Assembly (NCBI GenBank): GCA_003523225.1
Contig: DPGK01000022.1
Span: forward strand, 1-29,177
Direction of reading: 5' to 3'
Source of the DNA: Clostridiales bacterium
GTDB taxonomy: Bacteria > Bacillota > Clostridia > Oscillospirales > CAG-272
DNA length: 29,177 nucleotides
Part shown: positions 23,277 to 29,177 of the stretch, in pieces
Layout: every line of letters begins with the position of its first letter
How positions within the stretch are numbered: position 1 is the stretch's first letter
Program-made: the position numbers and the translations under genes
Notes under the pieces: model-generated
Database searches by the model: none
What the model saw: the letters and a program-made list of their open reading frames with translations, nothing else
What the model was told of the DNA's origin: nothing

Positions 23277-24182
23277 TCAATCAATGCCCGAAGCGTTCAT
23301 TGCCGCGCCTATAAGGTGGGCGTCGTCGGAGTTGGGGGCGGGCAGTACCCTGCCGCAATAGCCGTAGGCGGAAAGAGTATCGCAAAGTCCGGGCATAAAG
23401 AGGGCGCAGTCACGCGATATCTGCCCGCCGAGCAGCAGTGTGCCGACGCGGTATTCGGCGAGTATGGGTGCGAGAAGCTCGCCGAGCAGGATTCCGGTGT
23501 CGGAATATGCGCGGAGCGCCGCCGCGTCGCCCGACTTTGCCAGGAGTGCTATATCCTTTGCGCTGAGCGCGGAGCTGTCGGCTGTACCGGAGCATTCCCG
23601 GTAACGACGGACTATTCCGCGGGCGGAGATCAGCTCCTCGGCTTCCTCGCCGCGCAGTGGGGCACGGTAGATGCTGACCAAAGGGCCTCCGTTTGGGTTC
23701 AGCAGCGGCTGACCGCCGCACATCAGGGCAAAGCCAAGACCTGTGCCGAGCATTACGGCGGCAATGCTTTCACGTTTTGCCTCGCCGTCCGCCAGCGCGC
23801 GGGACGCGCCGAGTATGAACGCCGCTGAATCGTGTATTATGTGAACGGATGCGCCGGGAAAGTCCTCCGCAAACCACGGAAGCACCGACACGCCGTAAAG
23901 CGCGGTGTATTTGTGAGTCATGCGGAAGGCCCCGGTCGGGTAGTCAAATGGTCCGGGCGTGTCCATGCCGACGGATACTATTTCGTATCCTTTTTCGGCG
24001 GCGCGCGCCTTGGCGCGCACCGCAAGCGCCGCATATGCCGCGCGGATGTCGGCGGGCGTGCCGCCTGCCGAATCGGCAGGCGCGGAGTCATGCGTGCCGG
24101 GGATAACATTCAGCTTTTCGTCTATCAGCGCGCATTTAAGATAGCTCCCGCCCGCGTCAAGCGCGTAAATACATTTTTCCAT
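23277..24182 (-). CDS. ROK-family sugar kinase-like protein lacking the zinc motif
   Basis: This 301-residue protein has the ASKHA fold signatures: phosphate loop ALDAGGSYLKCAL (7-19) with Asp9, VGMDTPGPFD (71-80), the likely catalytic Asp118 in IIHDSAAFILG, and GTGLGFA (146-152). ROK glucokinases and N-acetylmannosamine kinases usually carry a CxCGxxGC zinc site after this loop. Here the equivalent stretch (about 160-190) has no cysteine cluster, so it is a zinc-free or divergent member. It should phosphorylate a sugar in the cytoplasm. It is the last gene of the operon with isomerase-like genes and lies 15 bp after the phosphomannose-isomerase-like gene. The substrate cannot be named. Confidence 0.8.
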   Translation of the reverse strand: MEKCIYALDAGGSYLKCALIDEKLNVIPGTHDSAPADSAGGTPADIRAAYAALAVRAKARAAEKGYEIVSVGMDTPGPFDYPTGAFRMTHKYTALYGVSVLPWFAEDFPGASVHIIHDSAAFILGASRALADGEAKRESIAAVMLGTGLGFALMCGGQPLLNPNGGPLVSIYRAPLRGEEAEELISARGIVRRYRECSGTADSSALSAKDIALLAKSGDAAALRAYSDTGILLGELLAPILAEYRVGTLLLGGQISRDCALFMPGLCDTLSAYGYCGRVLPAPNSDDAHLIGAAMNASGID

Positions 24183-24197
24183 GCTGAGGAAAGCGCC

Positions 24198-26012
24198 TTA
24201 CACGCCGCGCTTGAGCATGGTCTTGTGCATGACCGTCCATGTGCCGGGCTTGTTGTTGATAAGCTCGACCTCGCCCAGTGAGGCGGGTATGACCACCATG
24301 TCCATGTATTTCATTCTGAACTGTCTTTCGGGGTGCGCCTTGCTTCTTACAGTTACATCCTCGCCGTCCACCAGCGCGTAGACGAAGAAATCACCGCTTT
24401 CGGAATAGCGTTTGGTGTCGTCGGTGAAATAGTCGCCGAACACGAGGTTGCGCAGTGAGAAGTAAAGCTGATCGCACTCGCCTACGACGAGCTCCTTGCC
24501 GTTTTCATCCTCGCGCAGTACTCTTTTGCGTCCGTTGACGAGATTTGCCTTGACGTATTCCTCGGTCATATTGTGATTGAGGTTTTTCGCGCCGTAATAT
24601 GAGTGTATCGGGCGCGGGTTGCCGTCAAGGTCGCGGCGCAGGTAGTCGTACATCTTGTAGGTATATGAGCCAACGGTGAGAGAACCGATCTCAAGGATGA
24701 CCTGATTCTGACCCGAAGCGTGTATCGTTCCGGCGGGGATCATTACCTGCACTCCCGGTTCGCTGTGTACGCCGTAGATGTATTTCTGATAGTCAATCTC
24801 GGTGTGTTCCTTTTCGCTCTTCAGCACCTCGTCCACGAACTCGTCAACATCGACTCCGCTGCGGAAGCCGAGGTAGGTGCGCGCGCCCTGCCCGGTGACA
24901 AAAACGTAATAGCTTTCGTCCTGTCTGCCAAGCTCGCCGTTTTCGTTCATGACAAAGTCCGCGCCCGGGTGAAGCTGGACCGACATATTTCCGGAGGCAT
25001 GATAGGTGTCGTCGTAGTTGAAGCGGATGGGGAAGAAGCCGTGGAACTCGTCAAGGCACTCTTTGCCCATCAGCTTTTCGCCGAAGGAGGACACAACGGT
25101 GTAGAAGGGGACTTCAACGGTAAGTCCGTCCGCCTCGATGACGGTGCTGACCTCCATCGGGATCATATCAAAAACCCATGCGCAGTTTTTCATGGTGTCG
25201 GGCAGATTGCGGATGTGCATGGTGTAATATCCGCCCCATACGCCCTCAAGATAAACGGGACGCTGACGGAAGGGGGACTCAAGTGTGCGGTCGATGAGGG
25301 AGAAAAGCAGTGCCGAGGGGAGCAGGGTGAGCTTTTCGGCATCGTCTCCGCAGATGTAGAAGTCGATCCCGTGCGCGGCAAGCAGCTTTGAGCGCAGTGT
25401 GAAGGCAAGCTCAAAATCGACATAGTAGCAGCGGCGCATTGTTGCCTTGAAGGGCATAAGCTCGTCTGAGCCGAGATTGTAGAAATTGCCCTTTTTAATG
25501 TTCAGCACTGCGCGCTTGGGGGTTATGTCGCAGAATATTTTCACGTCGGCATACGGCAGCAGCTCCTCGGACAGCGCGCCGTAGCCCCAGAGCAGGACTG
25601 TCCTGCCCTCTTTTTTGGCAGTCTCAAGCGCGCTTTTGAGTGCGGCGAGCTTTACGGGGTCGAATATTCCCGCATAGCCCTCCTTGAAGAGCTTGCCGTA
25701 AAGCAGTACGGGGTCTTTTTTTCTGTCCTCGGGGAGATTGTCGCGGAAAAGCTCGCGCAGCTCGGCGGGGGACTTGAGAATTGAGGAAACGGCTATCTTC
25801 TGAATGTCTCCGGCAAGGGAGAGCACCGTCTCAAAGGGTGCGGTGGTGTAGCCGTCAAGGGCGATGACTCCGCCTTTGCGGATAATTCCGGCAAGGGATG
25901 CGGCTACCGCGTCATTGCCGACGGCGGCGGAGGAGGTGTCGATGCCGGACGCATCAATGCGGTTTACGGCACTTGGATCGTCATAGGGAAAGGGATTGAA
26001 CATAAATGACAT
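24198..26012 (-). CDS. Two-domain class I mannose-6-phosphate-isomerase-like cupin protein
   Basis: This 604-residue protein, with AAGGAG before the ATG, is much longer than ordinary ManA. Residues about 320-600 form the cupin part with the zinc-ligand pattern of type I phosphomannose isomerase: Gln346 and His348 in SVQLHPGADF, Glu366 in DESYYVF, and His431 in PAGTIHASG. Residues about 1-260 form a separate alpha/beta domain reminiscent of a P-loop nucleoside/sugar kinase fold, but no Walker A is seen. Such long fusions occur in gut Bacillota sugar operons. It would isomerise a phosphorylated or free sugar. Neighbours are a ROK kinase and an isomerase-family protein, suggesting a peripheral sugar route. 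The exact reaction is unknown. Confidence 0.78.
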   Translation of the reverse strand: MSFMFNPFPYDDPSAVNRIDASGIDTSSAAVGNDAVAASLAGIIRKGGVIALDGYTTAPFETVLSLAGDIQKIAVSSILKSPAELRELFRDNLPEDRKKDPVLLYGKLFKEGYAGIFDPVKLAALKSALETAKKEGRTVLLWGYGALSEELLPYADVKIFCDITPKRAVLNIKKGNFYNLGSDELMPFKATMRRCYYVDFELAFTLRSKLLAAHGIDFYICGDDAEKLTLLPSALLFSLIDRTLESPFRQRPVYLEGVWGGYYTMHIRNLPDTMKNCAWVFDMIPMEVSTVIEADGLTVEVPFYTVVSSFGEKLMGKECLDEFHGFFPIRFNYDDTYHASGNMSVQLHPGADFVMNENGELGRQDESYYVFVTGQGARTYLGFRSGVDVDEFVDEVLKSEKEHTEIDYQKYIYGVHSEPGVQVMIPAGTIHASGQNQVILEIGSLTVGSYTYKMYDYLRRDLDGNPRPIHSYYGAKNLNHNMTEEYVKANLVNGRKRVLREDENGKELVVGECDQLYFSLRNLVFGDYFTDDTKRYSESGDFFVYALVDGEDVTVRSKAHPERQFRMKYMDMVVIPASLGEVELINNKPGTWTVMHKTMLKRGV

Positions 26013-26047
26013 GGATTTATCTCCTTAAATTTGATCGTTTTTCGGGG

Positions 26048-26566
26048 TCAGGCTCTCAGCAGTGCGATAAATTCGCGCATAAAGGCGGGCAGGTCTTCGG
26101 GACGGCGGGAGGTGACAAGGCGTGCGTCTGTGTCAACCACTGCCTCGCAGTCGCGGTATATGCCGCCGGCGGCTATCACGTCGTCGCGTATGCCGGGGTA
26201 GCAGGTGCAGTGTCTGCCGCGCAGAGTGCCGGCGCTTATGAGTATCTGAGGTCCGTGGCAGATAGCCGCGAGAGGCAGATGCTCACGGTCAAAATACCGT
26301 GCGATCTCAAGAGCCGCGGGCTGCTGGCGTATCTTTTCCGGTGCTGTGCCGCCGGGAAGGATAAGTCCGTCGTAATCCGAGGGATCCACCTCGTCAAGCA
26401 GAAGGCTTGCGTCAACGGTAAAGTGGTATTTTGCGCGTATCTGGCGCTTTTCCATTGACGCAACGTCCACGGTGTAGCCCTCCTCGCGCATACGGAAAAG
26501 CGGGTAAAGCACCTCGCTGTCGTCGCAGTTGTCGTAGGTTATAAGCAGAATTTTCTTCATTTTCAT
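26048..26566 (-). CDS. DJ-1/PfpI-family protein
   Basis: This 172-residue protein has the nucleophile elbow AICHGPQ (101-107) with Cys103 and His104, and the acidic pocket region DNCDDSEVLYP near the N-terminus, both typical of the PfpI/DJ-1 family. Members act as chaperones, glyoxalase-like or deglycase-like enzymes, or amidases. The role in a sugar operon may be detoxification of reactive sugar breakdown products, but this is inference. Two ATGs fit (26566 and 26560): AAAGG lies three bases before the first and nine before the second, so the second start may be the real one. The gap to the upstream gene is 20 bp. Confidence 0.85.
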   Translation of the reverse strand: MKMKKILLITYDNCDDSEVLYPLFRMREEGYTVDVASMEKRQIRAKYHFTVDASLLLDEVDPSDYDGLILPGGTAPEKIRQQPAALEIARYFDREHLPLAAICHGPQILISAGTLRGRHCTCYPGIRDDVIAAGGIYRDCEAVVDTDARLVTSRRPEDLPAFMREFIALLRA

Positions 26567-26586
26567 TAACCTTTCTGCTGACCGGG

Positions 26587-28020
26587 TCAGCTTATTTTGC
26601 AGAAATCAAAGCCCATGATGCCGGCAAGGTCGGCAAGCTCGGCGGTAACGTCGCCCGGAACTATCCCGTAGTGCTGGGTAACTCCGTTGGCGGCGATCCT
26701 TGAGAACAGCTCCTCGGGGCTCATTCCGCGCGGGGCAAAATCCGCGTGCGAATAGCTTGCAAGGTAGTGCGGCGTGGGCAGGCAGTCAACTACCGCGCAG
26801 ACCATCTTCATCTTCCCGTCCTTTTCGGACATGTGCAGCATCGTCTTTTCTCCCTCGGGGAATACATACCACGCAAAGGGTGCTCCCGCGTGCTTCCAGC
26901 CGCTCTTGGCAAAGCGCTCGTCGCGTGCTATTATCATTTTTCCGTCGGGGTCGCGGTAGTCATTAGGTCCGGCGTGACCCGCCGCAAAGGTTCCGCGCAC
27001 ATGGTCGATGTAAAAGGGCTCGATGAAGTTAGAGCGGCGTCCGGTCAGCGCGTGGAGGATATAGGTGGCAAGTCCGCCGCCGATGTCGCCCTCCGGGACG
27101 GTTACAAGCGGCAGGTCCTCGCTTGTCGGGGCAAAGCCGGGTCGCAGACCGACCTCGCGGAAAAGCACGGTGTCAATATCGTTAAGCACCAGCAGGTCGG
27201 TTCCGGCGGCAAGGGCTATGCGCTCCATGGCGTAGGAGGCGCGCACCGAAGCGTCGAGCTTTTCCATATCGACATTCGGATATACCTCGTGCGTCGAGGT
27301 AAGCTCGTCGGTTATTTTCCGCACGGTCTCGTCCGGTGTGCGGTTTATTTCGTTTACCAGCTCCGCGACAGAAAGAAAATGTATTTCGGGACCTATCTTC
27401 ATGAATATATTGTAGGGATCAAGATATGTCGCCCACATTGCCTCGTTGTAGCAGGAAAGCAGGGATATGCGTGAGGCGCGCAGAGTTGAGCGCACCCGAG
27501 CGGCAGAGGCAAAGGTCTTGAGTCTTGCCGTTACGGTGTCAAGTGTGCCTATGCACATTTCGCTCATCGGGCGGTCAAAGCGACGGAATGACCCGCTGGC
27601 TTCCTGGAAGCCGACAAGAGCCCCGGCGGAAAGAAAATCAATGAACTGATCCTCGTCATTGGTGTCGGTTATTGAGAGGGAGTCGCGCACCACCGACATG
27701 AAAAACAGCGGCATGGGGGGCAGCTCGCGCAGAAAGCGTATCCAGGCAAAGTCCTCCGCCCATGAAAGGAAGCCTGCCGCAACGCAGTCAACGCCTTCAT
27801 TGTAAAAAAGACGCGCCGCTTTTTCTGCACCGTCGCGTTCCCATACCGGACCGGGATAGACCACGTCGGCAAATTCCTTTATTTTTTCTATGTAAGCCGC
27901 CGCCTCTGCGTCCTTACGCACGGCGTACGTGCCGCGCGCCGTACCCTCGCCAAGCCCGCGGAAGCGCTCCGCCTCGATAAGCAGAACGCCGATCTTCGGT
28001 TTGCGGAAAATTTCCGTCAT
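26587..28020 (-). CDS. L-fucose/L-arabinose isomerase-family protein
   Basis: The ATG at 28020 has AAAGGAG at good distance, giving 477 residues; an in-frame start eight codons earlier lacks this site. The fold and length match the FucI/AraA superfamily: an N-terminal sugar-binding alpha/beta region (KIGVLLIEAERF) and a middle domain with ISLLSCYNEAMWAT. The metal site appears to be formed by the Glu of VPEGDIGGG, the acidic residues of SNFIEPFYIDH and the His of AAGHAGPND. Such enzymes interconvert aldose and ketose sugars with Mn2+. It is the first gene of the operon and divergent from an AraC regulator. The substrate may be fucose, arabinose or a related sugar; family members also include non-isomerase proteins. 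Confidence 0.8.
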   Translation of the reverse strand: MTEIFRKPKIGVLLIEAERFRGLGEGTARGTYAVRKDAEAAAYIEKIKEFADVVYPGPVWERDGAEKAARLFYNEGVDCVAAGFLSWAEDFAWIRFLRELPPMPLFFMSVVRDSLSITDTNDEDQFIDFLSAGALVGFQEASGSFRRFDRPMSEMCIGTLDTVTARLKTFASAARVRSTLRASRISLLSCYNEAMWATYLDPYNIFMKIGPEIHFLSVAELVNEINRTPDETVRKITDELTSTHEVYPNVDMEKLDASVRASYAMERIALAAGTDLLVLNDIDTVLFREVGLRPGFAPTSEDLPLVTVPEGDIGGGLATYILHALTGRRSNFIEPFYIDHVRGTFAAGHAGPNDYRDPDGKMIIARDERFAKSGWKHAGAPFAWYVFPEGEKTMLHMSEKDGKMKMVCAVVDCLPTPHYLASYSHADFAPRGMSPEELFSRIAANGVTQHYGIVPGDVTAELADLAGIMGFDFCKIS

Positions 28021-28152
28021 TTTATTATTTCTCCTTTCGGTCACTGCCTGCGCCGCGCCCGCAGCCTTCCGCTTGACGGACTGAACTCTCCTTGAAACCG
28101 GGTAATATTTCGAAAAATGTCCGGTAAAACCGCCCGCATTTGTCTTTCGGGC

Positions 28153-28181
28153 TTGACGAAAGCAGAAATGTGTATTATAAT
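28153..28181 (+). promoter_or_regulatory. Promoter of the divergent AraC gene
   Basis: TTGACG (28153-28158) and TATAAT (28176-28181) are 17 bp apart, leaving a leader of about 90 nt. No comparable promoter is visible for the minus-strand operon in the 28021-28150 stretch, so that side may need an activator. Confidence 0.8.
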
Positions 28182-28279
28182 CTTACAAAGAACATTATAC
28201 CGCCGCCGCATATTCATTTATATAAAAATAGTACGAAAAAATATGAAAATCATATTATTGTTGCTTGGGGGAGGCAGCC

Positions 28280-29083
28280 ATGATATTCGGACTTGAAATA
28301 CTTAAAACGCGCACCTACAATTCAATGGATGTACGAAAGACGCTTTTCTCGGCTGTAAGGACTGTCCCGACATACGAGATAGAGCTTTGCACCGAAGCGA
28401 TGGGCGGAATAAATTACGTAAACGGCGAGCCTTATCCCAACGAGGTGGGGAAGATCCTTGTGGCGCATCCGGGGCAGCGACGCTACACGAAGGGTCATTT
28501 TGAATGTCAGTTCGTGCATTTTATCTGTCATGACCGCGAATTTGAGGACAAGTACCTGCGTCCGCTTCAGGTCAGTCTGCGCCTGTGCGACGAGACGCGC
28601 GCGCCGCACATATTCCGCGCCATGACGAGCGCGTGGGCTAAGCGCGAGGAGGGGTACGAGCTTTACTGCGTCGGAAAGCTGATGGAGCTTATCAGCGCAA
28701 TTTATTCGGCAGGCAAGCTCATTGGCTCGATAGACGAAAAATACCGCCGCTTCTCACACAATATTCTGATTGCCACCGAGTTCATGCGCGAGAATTTTGC
28801 CTCGCCGCTGACGCTCGGCGACATTGCCGCCTCGGCGCATATAAGTCCCTCGTACTTTCATCTTATCTTCAAAAATTCGGTAGGCGTCACTCCGGCGCGG
28901 TATCTGCTTGACGTCCGTATGCGTGAGGCTCAGAAGCTGCTCATCAACACCTCGCTGCCGCTGTCCGAAATCGCGGGAATGTGCGGGTTTGACTCTCAGT
29001 CGTATTTCACCGACGTTTTCCGCCGCGAGGAGGGCGTCACGCCCGGAAAATACCGGCGCGACAATGCTGATGTGATACTGTAA
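28280..29083 (+). CDS. AraC-family transcriptional regulator, likely controls the divergent sugar operon
   Basis: The ATG at 28280 follows GGGGGAGG and gives 267 residues; an in-frame TTG at 28265 would overlap that site. Residues about 25-100 form a cupin-type sensor (ILVAHPGQRRYTKGHFECQF). The C-terminal region, from about 165, carries two helix-turn-helix motifs: TLGDIAASAHISPSYFHLIF, then LSEIAGMCGFDSQSYFTDVF and TPGKYRR. The gene is divergent from the isomerase/DJ-1/phosphomannose-isomerase-like/ROK operon, across about 260 bp. A sugar- or sugar-phosphate-responsive activator role is the best guess. A second copy of the MITE-like element begins five bases after the stop codon. Confidence 0.88.
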   Translation: MIFGLEILKTRTYNSMDVRKTLFSAVRTVPTYEIELCTEAMGGINYVNGEPYPNEVGKILVAHPGQRRYTKGHFECQFVHFICHDREFEDKYLRPLQVSLRLCDETRAPHIFRAMTSAWAKREEGYELYCVGKLMELISAIYSAGKLIGSIDEKYRRFSHNILIATEFMRENFASPLTLGDIAASAHISPSYFHLIFKNSVGVTPARYLLDVRMREAQKLLINTSLPLSEIAGMCGFDSQSYFTDVFRREEGVTPGKYRRDNADVIL

Positions 29084-29087
29084 TACC

Positions 29088-29177
29088 AGCCAATTGTAAA
29101 ACTGCGTTTTACAATTGAGATCCGCGCGGCGGGGATACACGCGCTTATCGCCGCCCGCCAAAATCGCGGATTTTGGC
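29088..29177. mobile_element. MITE-like element, copy 2 (cut by window end)
   Basis: The 90 bases match 13216-13305 with two substitutions (G/A and T/C) and no gaps. Both internal hairpins are intact. The right half, the second terminal repeat and the right flank lie outside the window. As in copy 1, the element starts within ten bases after a stop codon and points the same way relative to the upstream gene. Confidence 0.8.

Noticed and set aside
26746..27474. 242-codon plus-strand frame opposite the isomerase-family gene
   Set aside because: It mirrors codon usage of the minus-strand gene, which has family motifs and a good start. No plausible start signal exists on this strand.
28021..28150. 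Promoter for the minus-strand sugar operon
   Set aside because: The best pair (TTTACC and TATTAC on the minus strand) has only 15-bp spacing and poor match, so no promoter is called. AraC-dependent activation is possible.

Overview
The window looks like a chromosomal segment of an anaerobic Clostridia-type Bacillota, probably gut-associated. This is inferred from Shine-Dalgarno-led genes, TTGACA/TATAAT promoters, ECF-type vitamin transport, many lipobox lipoproteins and C-terminal (S/A)PSTG sorting-like motifs. No rRNA, tRNA or CRISPR array was seen.

Region 1 (1-2100) is the decayed end of an integrative conjugative element. It holds the tail of a CpaB/RcpC-like SAF protein, then an in-frame chimera of the last part of a VirB4/TraE ATPase and the C-terminal half of a large serine recombinase, then about 1 kb of AT-rich DNA with hairpins and a small broken ORF. 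Region 2 (2150-4258) has a promoter with a long structured leader, a small lipoprotein gene, a strong terminator and an XRE-type regulator with a multi-pass membrane domain.

Region 3 (4262-10660, minus strand) is the most interesting part. It is a complete operon that starts from a near-consensus promoter and runs through a cobalamin riboswitch with its own terminator. Next come a small HNH-repeat-like protein, a sortase-motif surface protein with a transcobalamin-like (DUF4430) domain, and a membrane protein joining an intrinsic-factor-like alpha/alpha barrel to a DUF4430 domain. It ends with a full ECF transporter (T, fused A-A', S). The natural reading is a surface-to-cytoplasm vitamin B12 capture and import machine whose receptor parts resemble animal intrinsic factor/transcobalamin.

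Region 4 (10653-14940) has an AraC regulator divergent from a lipoprotein with an endonuclease/exonuclease/phosphatase domain, expressed from a promoter that implies a leaderless mRNA. A 200-bp MITE-like element with terminal inverted repeats and 12-bp flanking direct repeats follows. Then comes an orphan solute-binding lipoprotein. A second copy of the MITE-like element begins at the right end of the window.

Region 5 (15119-20388, minus strand) is a four-gene operon: a GLUG-like repeat surface protein, an Lrp/AsnC regulator, a secreted S51 (cyanophycinase/PepE-like) peptidase lipoprotein and a secreted protein made of two lamin-tail-like halves. Region 6 (20514-29083) appears to be carbohydrate-related. 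It holds a membrane-anchored coiled-coil protein, a cysteine-type sulfatase, and a minus-strand operon (fucose/arabinose isomerase-family protein, DJ-1/PfpI protein, mannose-6-phosphate-isomerase-like protein, ROK-type kinase) divergent from an AraC regulator that probably controls it.
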